Shown: one piece after another, positions 1-10,241 of the stretch
How positions within the stretch are numbered: position 1 is the stretch's first letter
Layout: the number at the start of each line of letters is the position of its first letter
Source: Hymenoscyphus infarciens
Lineage: Eukaryota; Ascomycota; Leotiomycetes; Helotiales; Helotiaceae
Assembly (NCBI GenBank): GCA_001414345.1
Contig: LLCB01000196.1
Span: 1-64,000, forward strand
Direction of reading: 5' to 3'
DNA: 64,000 nt
Notes under the pieces: generated by a model
Database searches by the model: none
What the model was told of the DNA's origin: nothing
What the model saw: the letters and a program-made list of their open reading frames with translations, nothing else
Program-made: the position numbers and the translations under genes

Positions 1-455
1 TTTAGTTACTTAGGTACTAAATAAGATACTAGAGTAAATATATTTAATATATAAATAGTTTTATATACTTAATTAGTAGCCTAACTACTAAATAAGAAGC
101 TAGATTAGATATATTTAATATATTATATAGTTTTCTATACTTATTTAGTAGTCTAGCTACTAAATAAGACATTAGATTAAATATATTTAATATATAATAT
201 AGTTTTATATACTTATTTAATAGCCTAACTACTAAATAAGAATCTAGCTCAAATATATTTATTATATTATATAGTTTTCTATACTTATTTAGTAGTCTAG
301 CTACTAAAAAAGAAGCTAGATTATATATATTTAATATATAATATAGTTTTCTATACTTATTTAGTAGTCTAGCTACTAAATAAGAAGCTAATTATTATAA
401 AACATCATATATTCTTTTATATATCTATTTAATAGTCTAGGTACTAATTAAGATA
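1..455. repeat. 72-bp tandem repeat, AT-rich
   Basis: About six imperfect copies of a unit close to 72 bp. The marker run ctactaaataagaagctag recurs near 87, 160, 232, 304 and 376. Each unit carries a small palindrome (TAGTAG..CTACTA) around a TCTAG core, then runs of TTTAATATAT. The unit is AT-rich with almost no CpA or TpG, as expected after RIP. The array runs off the left edge of the window, so its full length is unknown. Confidence 0.8.
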
Positions 456-1149
456 CTAGAGTATTATTTTAATCTTTATCTTATCGTTTTATTATATAAT
501 TTACTAATAAACTTTCATTCGTAGCATCGTAGCATCGCTACGTCATAAGTGCGGCGGTGCGTGTCACACCAGCTGTCATAGCAGGGGTGAAGCCTTTTTA
601 GGGGCTGTCGCGCAGGTGTGACACGACCTTAAAAGGGGCTAGACAGGGGGCAATTGGGCATGCTAGAGGTGTTAAATATATACCGACAGCCCAGCCTCCG
701 ATAATCGGAGAAGAACTTCCAGCCTCCTCAAATAATCAAAACAAAATAGTTCAAGGAAGAAACTTAGAATAGTGATGAAACCTTGACTTTTAATAGTCCC
801 AAGGTCTTCTTAAAGAGGCTCCAGGTCTAAGCTATGATTCTCAAAACTTTCAGTGTTTCTCACCTCTGCCCCGAGCTCTAGGCATTTCCAGTACACCCCT
901 TCAGACACAAAAAACAAGAAGAAGGAAAAGGGTATTTGTATTTCAACAACTCTTCTCTCTGCCCTGTCTACAAAAATTGCATGTGTTCAGCCTCTAAAAA
1001 AAGCATAAAGGGGGGTATCATTATAACCCAAAAAAAAGCAACAAAAAAAAAAATCCCGGCAGTAAATGCAAATGTGTTTCCCTCCCTTCATCGCCCACGC
1101 AATCTTGAAACCCCTCTCTCATACCACCCTCATATGTACAAACAGCCTC
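456..1149. other. intergenic, with short hairpin at 561-624
   Basis: No gene seen. A sudden GC-richer island (about 530-700) follows the AT-rich array. It contains an exact 10-bp inverted pair, GTGTCACACC at 561-570 and GGTGTGACAC at 615-624. Inner TGTCACACC..GGTGTGACA ends are typical of LTR termini, but only about 60 bp separate them, so this may be a transposon footprint or chance. The rest is probably 3' flank of the minus-strand TBC gene. Confidence 0.4.
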
Positions 1150-4100
1150 CTACCCAAGCTGCAAAGCAGTCTCTTCCTCAACAGGAATAGGAGTCCTAAC
1201 CGTCAAATCCGCAAACTCATCCTCCCCGGGTAACTCCAATGGAGCGGGCATCCCATTCCTCACAGGCGTGCTCACCCCCGATGCACCCCCATCCCGTTTC
1301 GCAATCGGACTCCCATTAGCAGCAGCAAGCCTCTCCTTCTTCCTCAGCGCATTCCTCACCTCCCTCTGCCTAACCATATCCTTCTCCGCCTCAATAGCCT
1401 TCACCCTCCTCCCTTCAACCTCATCCCGCTTAACCACCTTTCTCAGTCCCTCAGATGCATGGATCAACCCATCAATACTAATAGCATGATTCGTCATCTG
1501 ATGGTTAATATACGTATAAATCGTAGCCGGCGTAGAACACTGCAGTAATTGCTGTTCGTTGAGTTTAAGCAGGGCGAGAGCGACTTGGAAAAGAAAGGTC
1601 GAGCCGTCGTTGGTACAGAATACCACGTCCCAGACACGGAAGAGGGCTTCGGCTGAGAGACAATCGGTGAAGACAGAGAGGAACCATTGGAAGGTTAGGG
1701 CTTCGAGTTCAATACTCAAGTCTTCCAGATGGGCGGAGAGCTTGGGGAGGGTTTCCGTGACGTATTGACGGAGGACTTGTTGATCTGCTCTGGAGGCGAG
1801 GAGACTGTGGTCGTAGTATCCCTGAGGAAGGATATTCTCGATGATACTTGCTAAGACCCAGAATGCGTCCTCGGCCGTGGGCATGATGAGGAGTAAACAT
1901 GCTGTGATCAAATTCATGCCCTGACAATATCCGACTTCTGCGTTTCGTCGAGAGTATGCCAGCAGAACCTCGTTCAATTTCGTAACACCTTGACCCTTGC
2001 GGAAGAAAATGTTGTCCGTCAAGGTACGATTGATATCCATCTGAATCTGCGCAACAATCGCTGGGTCATCCTCCCCTTCTCGGTTGGCAACAAGATCATC
2101 GTAATATCCGGGAACACGAAGGGTCGAAGCCCCTGAGCACTCGGCCCAGATCTTAGCACGATAAGCGACGGGAATCCCACCAAGAACAAGAGACTTGAAT
2201 TCATTCCACTTTGCGCGTCCAACTTTGCCTTTGTTACCAAGGCCAGCAACACCAATCATTTCCCCATCCATTAAAGATGCTTCGGGCATGATGGCTAGCA
2301 CTGGTCGAGAGCTTTTGTCTGTTGTTGCTGCAAGTGCAGCAGCGGCAGCTTCGCCATCTCGTTTTCTTTCGGCTCGAACCTTGCGCAAAAAGTCATTCCA
2401 TTTGACTGTTTTTTCCCGCTGCAAGGAGTCATGAACCTCGTCCAACTGCTGAAGCAGTATTTTAACAGGTTCCATATCTTCTGACGAGAGCGCAGCTTGT
2501 GATGGCGATGGTATTTCTGGCTTCGAAATGGTTGCATTGTCCGATGTAACTGGTATTGATGGCTGAGCGGCTGTAGTGCTAGCAGATGGTACAAACCCTC
2601 TTTCATCGTTGAAGATCGCAGGTGATTTGGGTACTTCACCGCCTTCCATAACCTCAAAGGTAGGATCAGAGCCTGCAGGCGTATGTGAAAGTAGCTCTGT
2701 GGGAAATGTGGCAATTTTGAGATAGTCTTGCCAACGTTTGGTTGGTTTGCCATCGTCTCCCTTTTCTTCCAACGACGTGGGGGTATCCGGTCGTTCCTCT
2801 TCGGCGTCAATATCATTATCTGCAATGCCAGCAGACAGACCGCTTCTCGCGCTATTCAACATTTCAACCCGACTTCCTCTTTTGCTTTTTCGTACTTTTT
2901 CGGCAGCTTCCTTTTGTCGCTTTTTGCGACGCTGATCGTAAATAAATCCAAATCTGTCAGTAAGAAACTCCTGATTATATGGATTCCTATGTATCTGAGT
3001 GAGAGTTGGTGGTTGCGCATCTGGAGGTAATATTTGGTCCATTTCGACAGGACCGTAATTCTCTACCCCTCCAGAGGTGTTGTTTTGAGGGCTCGCTCCC
3101 ATCGTGTCCCATCTCTCTTGGGTACTTCGGACAACCCCGCCATTGGTCGACGATGCAATTGATCGTCTGGCAGTTGGTATCGCCTTGGGAGGCGGTTTCA
3201 CGGGCGCAACTCTTGCCGACATTGTTGTTCTCGTACTATTCGAGGAAAGTGCTCTAGCGGAGCGTGGTTCTCCTGTGCTATTTGCTCGACCACGACCATT
3301 CGCCCCTTCGTCCCTATTGATGGCAGTACCGCCAGCAACAAGCTTGAGAGCAAATGCAGCCAAACCAGAGGAAGCTTTTCGATCGCGAGTGGGGTTGTTT
3401 AAGTTTATACTGGAAGCACGACTTGCAGTACGAATTGAATCCGGGGCTTCAAAAAGACCAGACTGGAGAACCGTACGTCGACCATTCGCGGCATTGATTT
3501 TGGTAGTGGTAGGATCACTACCATTGACGGTATCACCTGCGATACTACTCGCCCGGCTGGTCTTCCTACTTGTCCCTCCCCAAATATAATCTTTCCAACC
3601 CCTTTGAACATTCGCTGGTCTGTCCTCTAACGCCATGAGCGAATCCCTTGCCCGAACTGTAGAATCGTTCTCCAGAAGTGCCCGCTCTCCCAGTATCACA
3701 GTTTGACTCATCGCATCGCTCATCAAATCCTCCAAACCACCTTCATCTGAAGCCGAGTTCTGGGTTGTACTTGCATCGCTCGCAAGCTTTCGATCGGCTT
3801 CGACCGCGCGCAAACGTGTTTCCAAGTCCAAATTCGAAAGCCCGCATTCCAGTGCAATCTTCCTCAAGGCCCGCTCCCTACTCTCTGCCTTGCGACTTAT
3901 CATGGCGATTTGGGCATCGCGCTGAGCGAGATCCTCCGCCATCTGCCTGACCAAAGCCACAGCGCCATTCCGAGCAATCAGCCTCTCAATGTGTTCATCG
4001 TTGGCGAGGTGGAGCGCACCAGGGACATGTCGCGTGCGCAGGGGCGTATCGTCGAACAGGGCGGATCGCTCTTTGGGGATAGGGGTCGATTTGGTTGTCA

Positions 4101-4761
4101 GGCTATCGACGATCGAAGGCAACGGGCTGGACTTGTGCGATAGGTTTACTGACCCCTCTGTTGTTTGTAGTACTGGTAGCAAAGGGCGCTCGTCTCGTGG
4201 GGATTCAGGGCCAAAGGAGGGAAACGAGGTCAGGGACTTGTCTGATATTGACGATGCGGAGCTCGACAGGTAGGAGGCATATTTTCGTGGACGCACCCGT
4301 ACCGTCTGTGATCTCGAGCTTTTGGAGGAAAAGTTGGAATGGTTTGAGGCCGAGCGATGCAGTGAGGGCGAGGAGGCAGCATCAAGGTCCATGGCCGGCA
4401 GCGCAATCAAATCGGATTCCCCCCAGTCTAGTAGATGATGGCCCTCCTCGTGTGACAGCCTTCGCAGCGAGGTGTTGAATGCATCCGATTGGCATGAGAC
4501 GAATGAAGCTTCTGTAAAGGCGGATTTGCCAAAGGTGGCAAAGGAGAGGAGGTCGTTGATAGCGATTTGGATTTGGGGGTAATTGTGGTGGGTGTTGTGT
4601 GTGTTGTGTGTGTTGTGTGTGTTGTGTGTGTTGTGTGTGTTGTGTGTCTTGTGCTTGACTGTGGTGGTGACCTTCGTCATGTCGGACATCGCCAAGGGAG
4701 AGAATTTATACATGCGATGAGACCGCGCACGATTGCTGCCACCTAATGATAAATGTTTCAT
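1150..4761 (-). CDS. TBC-domain Rab GTPase-activating protein
   Basis: Uninterrupted frame of 1203 codons. The N-terminal two thirds are low-complexity and Ser-rich, with a likely coiled coil at about residues 235-330. The TBC domain spans about 845-1060. Both catalytic fingers are visible: the arginine finger in IQMDINRT (about 905) and the glutamine finger in YCQGMN (about 945). TBC proteins speed GTP hydrolysis on Rab GTPases at membranes; the target Rab cannot be read from sequence. A short Lys/Arg-rich helix follows the domain. The start is uncertain. A TGTGTGTTG microsatellite encodes a THN repeat just after the first ATG, later in-frame ATGs exist at about codons 17 and 25, and a good 5' splice site (GTAAGT) lies only a few bases upstream of the first ATG. 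The first exon may therefore be further upstream. It is transcribed divergently from the SDR gene. Confidence 0.9.
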   Translation of the reverse strand: MKHLSLGGSNRARSHRMYKFSPLAMSDMTKVTTTVKHKTHNTHNTHNTHNTHNTHNTHHNYPQIQIAINDLLSFATFGKSAFTEASFVSCQSDAFNTSLRRLSHEEGHHLLDWGESDLIALPAMDLDAASSPSLHRSASNHSNFSSKSSRSQTVRVRPRKYASYLSSSASSISDKSLTSFPSFGPESPRDERPLLPVLQTTEGSVNLSHKSSPLPSIVDSLTTKSTPIPKERSALFDDTPLRTRHVPGALHLANDEHIERLIARNGAVALVRQMAEDLAQRDAQIAMISRKAESRERALRKIALECGLSNLDLETRLRAVEADRKLASDASTTQNSASDEGGLEDLMSDAMSQTVILGERALLENDSTVRARDSLMALEDRPANVQRGWKDYIWGGTSRKTSRASSIAGDTVNGSDPTTTKINAANGRRTVLQSGLFEAPDSIRTASRASSINLNNPTRDRKASSGLAAFALKLVAGGTAINRDEGANGRGRANSTGEPRSARALSSNSTRTTMSARVAPVKPPPKAIPTARRSIASSTNGGVVRSTQERWDTMGASPQNNTSGGVENYGPVEMDQILPPDAQPPTLTQIHRNPYNQEFLTDRFGFIYDQRRKKRQKEAAEKVRKSKRGSRVEMLNSARSGLSAGIADNDIDAEEERPDTPTSLEEKGDDGKPTKRWQDYLKIATFPTELLSHTPAGSDPTFEVMEGGEVPKSPAIFNDERGFVPSASTTAAQPSIPVTSDNATISKPEIPSPSQAALSSEDMEPVKILLQQLDEVHDSLQREKTVKWNDFLRKVRAERKRDGEAAAAALAATTDKSSRPVLAIMPEASLMDGEMIGVAGLGNKGKVGRAKWNEFKSLVLGGIPVAYRAKIWAECSGASTLRVPGYYDDLVANREGEDDPAIVAQIQMDINRTLTDNIFFRKGQGVTKLNEVLLAYSRRNAEVGYCQGMNLITACLLLIMPTAEDAFWVLASIIENILPQGYYDHSLLASRADQQVLRQYVTETLPKLSAHLEDLSIELEALTFQWFLSVFTDCLSAEALFRVWDVVFCTNDGSTFLFQVALALLKLNEQQLLQCSTPATIYTYINHQMTNHAISIDGLIHASEGLRKVVKRDEVEGRRVKAIEAEKDMVRQREVRNALRKKERLAAANGSPIAKRDGGASGVSTPVRNGMPAPLELPGEDEFADLTVRTPIPVEEETALQLG
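4585..4652. repeat. TGTGTGTTG microsatellite within TBC N-terminus
   Basis: Seven or so copies of a 9-bp unit that read on the minus strand as repeated Thr-His-Asn. Being in-frame and a multiple of three, it can vary in length without breaking the gene, if this segment is translated at all. Confidence 0.8.
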
Positions 4762-5393
4762 GTCACTTACCTTATTATTTTTACAAGACGTCCTCCATCT
4801 TCCTCTTAATCTCTTTTTTGACGGCGTACTTGCGTAGGCGACTTGTACAGCTAATTCTGTCTGGCGTTGACGTGATTCTCAGGCTAGAGGGCATCATCTT
4901 GTGCTGAAATGAGGAATTACTAGTCAACTGTAGGTCAATTTACTTTTATTATTCAAGTAAATAAGTAAATACAAGCAAGCTCTACTTCTGGCCACTCTGG
5001 GATATCTTGACTTCACTGCCAGACCAGGTAGCTGCCGGTCTTATTCTGCCAACATATACAATAGGAGAAGTCATTCTTGACCATTTAGAGAGATCTAGAC
5101 CTACCTACACTATACTATCTATCTACTCCGGAGGGATATGGGATACGGAGTATATTCGTATTTCCCCGCAGTGAAATGGAAAACAGGGGCTGGTATTGGC
5201 CTACACCTGGACCGCGGTTCAAACCCCAGAGCAGAGCTCCCCCGCAATCTCAACGTCCAACCTCCAGCTGTGCTGTCCAAGGTAAGCAGACTACAACTAC
5301 AAGTACAACATGTAGTGAATTTCCTCTTTCCTTACTTCTACATCTTCTCATTCCAATCTATATACTCTATACCCTCGAAACCCTTCAACCACC
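4762..5393. promoter_or_regulatory. divergent intergenic region, TBC gene / SDR gene
   Basis: 632 bp between two head-to-head genes, so it should hold both promoters. I see no TATA box or operator I can assign. A 5' splice-site-like GTAAGT on the minus strand at about 4766-4771 suggests a 5' UTR or first-exon intron of the TBC gene. The region just before the SDR ATG is pyrimidine-rich, as is common near fungal transcription starts. Confidence 0.45.
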
Positions 5394-6485
5394 ATGTCCG
5401 CCGTAGCAAAGAGACGGTTGGCAGCTCTGAGTGAGCAACTGGTCGCGCCCATCCCAGATCAAGGAACCTTCGAAGGCCTCCCCGTTCTCAAAAAGATCGC
5501 ACCCAACTCCAACGGCCCTCGAGTCAAGGGAAAGATAGTAATTGTCACAGGTAAGTCCTGCGAAGCCCAATCCCTCGTTCGGGCTGCCATGCCATGCCAT
5601 GCCATGCCATGCAATGCAATGCAATATACTCACCCAAGCTATAGGAACCAATTCCCCTCTAGGCATTGGTCGAGCGTCAGCACATCAATTTGCTCAGAAT
5701 GGTGCAAAGGCTGTGTACATTTGCGACTTCAACGACTCCAACCTCGGAATCCATAAGCGTGAGCTCGCCTCGCTATATCCCGACGTCGAGGTGCATACAA
5801 GGAAGTTTGACGCGGCAAATGAAGAGTCGGTGAAGGAGGTTGTGGATGATGCCATCAAGGCGTATGGAAGATTAGACGTGTTCTTTGCCAACGCTGGCGT
5901 GGTAGGACAGACCAAGGTCTTTATGGACATCACACCAGAAGAATTTTTGTCGACTTTAAAGACCAACGTTGTTAGGTCAGTAGCGTACAATGTGTACCCG
6001 GGGTATGAGATGGCTAACCTTGGAATAGTGTTCATCTTGCTGCCAAGTACGCGGCTCCAGCTATGATGAAAACATCCGAGGATAAGAAATTTCCCTCAGG
6101 AAGTATTATATGTACAGCTTCTGTAGCTGGTATTCGATCCAACGCAGGATCAACCGATTATTCTGCGTCAAAAGCAGCCGTGGTGTCCATTGCGCAGACA
6201 ATATCTTATCAATTAGCTGGCACAGGCATTCGCATTAACGCAATATGTCCTGGAGTAATCGAAACCGGAATGACTGCAGTCATGTACGAGGCTGCAAGAG
6301 CAAGAGGAACAGAGAAGAAGATTGGGCAATTGAACCCATTGGGGAGAGGAGCCCATGCGGATGAGGTTGCGAGAGTAGCATTATTTTTGGGAAGTGAAGA
6401 AAGCAGTTATGTTAATGGTCAGGCTTGGGCTGTTGATGGTGGTTTGAGTTCCGGACACCCTTTCGTTCCCGGTAAACTGGGCTAG
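5394..6485 (+). CDS. short-chain dehydrogenase/reductase (classical SDR)
   Basis: Three exons: 5394-5550, 5645-5975 and 6029-6485, giving 314 residues. Intron 1 (5551-5644) splits the glycine-rich cofactor motif exactly. Joined, it reads TGTNSPLGIG, the SDR TGxxxGxG NAD(P)-binding pattern. Intron 2 (5976-6028) interrupts the segment after NAGV. The catalytic Ser lies in the CTASVAG segment, and the YSASK stretch (about residue 206) supplies the Tyr and Lys. The C-terminus has the usual VNGQAWAVDGG ending. The ATG at 5394 sits in a good context (CCACC before ATG) and gives a 50-residue N-terminal extension before the Rossmann fold. Substrate unknown. A cytosolic NAD(P)-dependent oxidoreductase is the safe call. 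There is no surrounding pathway cluster. Confidence 0.9.
5586..5625. repeat. TGCCA/TGCAA pentanucleotide microsatellite in SDR intron 1
   Basis: Four TGCCA units pass into TGCAA units, entirely inside intron 1 of the SDR gene. Its length can change without altering the protein. It would matter only for splicing efficiency. Confidence 0.85.
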
Positions 6486-7248
6486 ATGGCAAACTTTAGA
6501 GGGCAAATGAATCATTTATCATTCAATATTTCCATCGGTATGTCCGATTACCCTCAAGCTAGAGGTTGTCGAAGCTTGAGGAGTCAAGTGTACCGGTAAG
6601 TGGACTATCCGATTTCTCGTCAGATTCGAAGAATTTCAGGAGTTCGCGATCATGGACAAGGGCAAAATAATAACTGAGAAGATTTCGATAATCTCTCGGA
6701 GAATAATGATACAGTAACGCATTATGTTCGGCGAGATTTAGCTCATGAAAGCGCTACGCTCACAACTTCACAGCTCAATCTTTCTCAGCTCAACACCAAA
6801 ACTCACCAAGTCATCCTTTCCTCCAACCCCGAAGTGGCTGAAGGAAACGATTGACTATGGACTATTCCTTAATCAGAAAAAGTAGCGAGATCAACAAAAT
6901 GTTTTCTTCCTCGCGAGTGTCTCATTCTACACGCTGCTTTGCATTCCTGCCAAGATCTACTCCACGTCCATTCTACATTTTCAAGTCTTTCCACGTGTTT
7001 CAGCATTTCAACGACAGTTGTTGCCAGTCACCGTGTATGTTGTTGTCCTCACAAAAGCAACAAGGCACTCAGGAATGTAGTTTCGAAACACATGAAAATG
7101 AAGAGGTTGATATTGATACCTATAAGATAATGATATTTCGCAATACTCTCTCTTTTTTCTCTCCAAGCTTCCCTCCCGGTGGATCGGTTCGACAACCCCT
7201 TTTTTTCATAAATTCCGTTTTCGTTTATTTTTATAGAAAGATCTCAAG
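6486..7248. other. intergenic, SDR to CAP gene
   Basis: 763 bp containing the 3' flank of the SDR gene and the promoter of the CAP gene. Open frames here have poor composition and run through into the CAP gene in another frame, so I do not call them genes. Pyrimidine-rich runs lie before the CAP ATG. Confidence 0.5.
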
Positions 7249-8254
7249 ATGCAGATCTCCACACTCCTTAACTTACTTTTTCTCACCACTGCAGCGCAAG
7301 CAACTGCCATCCGTCGTCGAGCAGATATCGGTGGTTACGCCGGTGGTTCGGCACTCGCTGGACTCGGTCTCCACTTGGACGATATAGGCAATAGCCTGGG
7401 TATTGATGACTTGGGTCTTGGTTCCATCTTCCCATTTGGCGTAAGCAACAACAGAAAACCTGCGCCAGTAACACGCCCACGAACCACCAGAGAACCACCA
7501 GTTAGAGCAACATCAACAAAGGCCGCGTTGGCAGCGACAACTTCCAAACCAGCTACCACCTTGAAATCGTCTACCAAACCCCGAACGACTAGCAAACCGG
7601 CTACAACTAGTAAGTTTGCTTCCTCGACAGCGGGAGGAGCAAATGCTGCGTATACGAGTGTTGCTTTGGAACAACATAATATCCATCGACGGAATCACTC
7701 GGCTCCGGATTTGGCTTGGAGTGCTGCGTTGGCGGGGTATGCGAAGACAGTTGCCGATAGCTGTAAATTCGCTCATGATTTGTCCGTCTTCCCTTCCCCC
7801 TCTCCCCTTTCCTTCTCGCCGCCTTTCCTTCTCGCCGCCTTTCCACTAACACAACCGCCACAGAACCCCAGGCGGAGGTGGCTACGGCCAAAACCTCGCA
7901 GTAGCCGGCTCCTCCGACGCCTCCCTCTCCTCCAAAGACCCCAAAATCTACCTCGCCCGCGGAATCACAAACCAATGGTACAACTCGGAATTCGCCTCCT
8001 TCCTACCCTCCTACTACGGACAAGCGACGCCTGACCTGTCCACTTTCAAGGCTTGGGGTCACTTCTCGCAGGTCCTTTGGAAGGCGAGTACCCAGGTGGG
8101 ATGTGCGACTTCGTATTGCGCGCCGGGCACGGTCTTTGCGGCGTTTGGGAGTTGGTATACGGTTTGTGATTACAAGGGGCCCGGGAATGTGGGGGGCCAG
8201 TATGGGGAGAATGTTGGGAGTCCGCTGGGACGACCTACTGTTACTGCGCCTTAG
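7249..8254 (+). CDS. secreted CAP-superfamily (PR-1/SCP-like) protein
   Basis: Two exons, 7249-7781 and 7864-8254, giving 307 residues. The N-terminus is a signal peptide of about 19 residues (hydrophobic LLNLLFLTTAAQATA core). A Thr/Ser/Pro/Lys-rich linker follows (about residues 65-130), then the CAP domain (about 134-290). CAP signatures seen: HNIHRRNHSAPDL (first His region), HFSQVLWKAS (CAP1-type HxxQ..W) and YTVCDYKGPGN (CAP2-type). The intron falls just before TPGGGGYGQNLA. Its donor (GTCCGT) is weak but gives the only frame that joins both halves of the domain. Family members are extracellular and some bind sterols or act at host surfaces; the role here is inferred only as secreted. 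A Pro/Thr linker before a CAP domain is common in fungal versions. Confidence 0.88.
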
Positions 8255-9692
8255 GTTGGGGAGGAGGGATGGTTTCTTTGGAGGTTGTGGTTGGGGGGAG
8301 GGTTTTATTTTGGGAGGGGGGGGGTTCTTTTTTTGTCTTGTTGTGGAAGGGAATGGGATGGGGTTTTGGAGCGGGGTTTTTTAATTGGGGTCGAAGGGAT
8401 GATGGGGTTTGGGCCTGGGTTTTTGAATTGGCGTTTTTTCTTTTTTTTCTTGGATGGAAGAGGGGGCACAAAAGGGAGGGTTGGGTAAGGTTGGTGGTGG
8501 GTATACATGGCGCACACAAAATTGGGTTATGGGTTATGTATGGATTTGGTTGACTTGGGTCGGGTCGGGGCGCGATTGGGGGTTCTATGCTAAAGTACCT
8601 ACATCTGGTTATGGGGTTTAGTGTAGCGATGAAAAAATGTATTGTTTTATCTGGTTCCTCTTATCTTCCTCTTATCTTCTTTTGTCATTTTGGACGCCCG
8701 ATGAGATAGCTGTTAAAGATAATTTGACTTAGCTGGAGTTTTGGTGAAACTTTCTACCTGGCCATATGACATTTCCCGTGTCTCCCAAGGCTATATCTGT
8801 TCTCGCCCACAGGAAGTGTTTGAGATTCTACCCGCCTCTTGTTTGTTTTATGATTCATTGATTTCGTAAAAGGTTCGAACGAGGTTGAAATGACGGGAGT
8901 TGAAATTTGCCCTTGGAGTAAGTAGAGTTTCTTTTGTGGAGGTATGGCAAGCCGGAGTGGCGCGAGCTGGTTGGGCAATAGATGAAAGAATGTTCCAATG
9001 TTGATGACTTTTGGGTTCCCTAAGTGCGACCCTCTCGACTTGGTTTTGAAAAGGAATCACTGCAACAACCCCGCTTCGTTGAGGGGAGGGAATTGGAGGC
9101 AGAACGCTTTTTCGCAGGCAAGGGAGAGGTCGTGGATGTGAAAGAAAACACTCGAAACTTGGAGGTTCTTAATAAAGTGTTTCTAGGTAAGATTGCTTTG
9201 GAGTTGGTCGACTTGATGCCGAAAGAGGAGAGGTTTAGAATTCTGGCTTCCATTTCGTTCAGTGTAGGGAATAGTACAGTTTTCGTAGTTTTGGCCCAGT
9301 TTAGAATGTACTAAACTGTATTGCGGTACTATATTAGATTCTTAAACTATAGTAAAAAATCACAGAACTGTCTTGGGTAAACTGCGATCGTTTATGAAAA
9401 GTGTACTAGAGTCTAATTTAACCTAAAAGAGCGAAAGGGTGAGGCCGGAGGAAAACATTATTTCCGAGATCTATCTTTATATGAATTTGCGAAATTGCTA
9501 GCCCCGCTACTTTTACAAATTTCTACATTATTAGACTCTGTTGTTACCCCTTTTCTTAAAATTTCTCTGAAATTTATATATTTTAAAAAGCTACTTAATT
9601 TACTAAGCTGCGTAGTTTTACCGCTAAAACTGTACTAACTGTAGTTTGAGAAACTAACTAAGCGAGGGAGAAAAAAAAGGGAAAAGTACCTA
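8255..9692. other. gene-poor region
   Basis: No gene I can support. 8255-8520 is strongly G/T-rich on the plus strand. 9024-9250 has a short Glu/Lys/Leu-rich frame without a usable ATG or recognisable domain. From about 9280 the sequence becomes AT-rich, with repeated GTACAGTTTT-like and AAACTGTA-like words in both orientations, probably old transposon debris around the MITE. Confidence 0.5.
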
Positions 9693-10241
9693 TAGTGAGT
9701 TGCGAGTTAAGCTTGAGTTTGCCTACTTTTTTTGTAATCCGAGCTTTTGTTTATTAAGGCTTTCTCTCTCCTTTCTTTAAAAGACAGAAAATAAAAGTAC
9801 TCTAAAAGAGACAAGGCCTAGCTAGAAAGAAGTGCTCTATCTAATTATCTCTCTTCTATAGTACTTATTAATTTAAAGTAAGTATAATAAGTATAAACTA
9901 AAGGATAAAAAATTCTTAAAATTACCTCTTTTCTTTTGAAAAGTTTTCACTACCTCTACGTGCACGTGCCTTATAAGGCTATAAGGTTAACAATAGGCTA
10001 TACTAAGACTCTATAAAAATGAAGACAGATATAAAATTATCTAACTTTATCTTATAAAGTTTATAGAGTATAAGAGGATATATAAGCCTTTTCTTTCCTA
10101 TTCTTATAAATAGTATATTATATGTTATTATTAATTAAATGGTAAAAGAGTACCTAAAAAGGGGGGAAGTCAAAGAATTTTCTCAAAAAGCTTGGATTAT
10201 AAAAAAAGTGGGCAAATTCAAGCTTAACTCGCAACTCACTA
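9693..10241. mobile_element. 549-bp MITE, TA-flanked, 56-bp terminal inverted repeats
   Basis: The left end at 9693 reads TAGTGAGTTGCGAGTTAAGC and the right end at 10241 is its inverted complement. The two arms match for about 56 bp with four differences, all transitions, at arm positions 25, 32, 42 and 49. TA dinucleotides flank both ends (9691-9692 and 10242-10243), fitting a Tc1/mariner-type target duplication. The interior is AT-rich without an open frame, so the element is non-autonomous. Transition-only divergence fits mild RIP or deamination. The superfamily is inferred from the TA flank only. Confidence 0.85.

Noticed and set aside
561..624. Solo LTR or CRISPR-like palindrome
   Set aside because: The arms are only 10 bp and the whole is about 64 bp, too small for an LTR; there is no repeat array.
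5206..5240. tRNA-like GGTTCAAACCCC word
   Set aside because: The bases around it cannot form an acceptor or anticodon arm.
6851..7387. 178-codon plus-strand frame
   Set aside because: Runs into the well-supported CAP gene in another frame and has low-quality composition.
9024..9314. Glu/Lys/Leu-rich plus-strand frame
   Set aside because: No ATG near its beginning, no splice partner found, no recognised domain.
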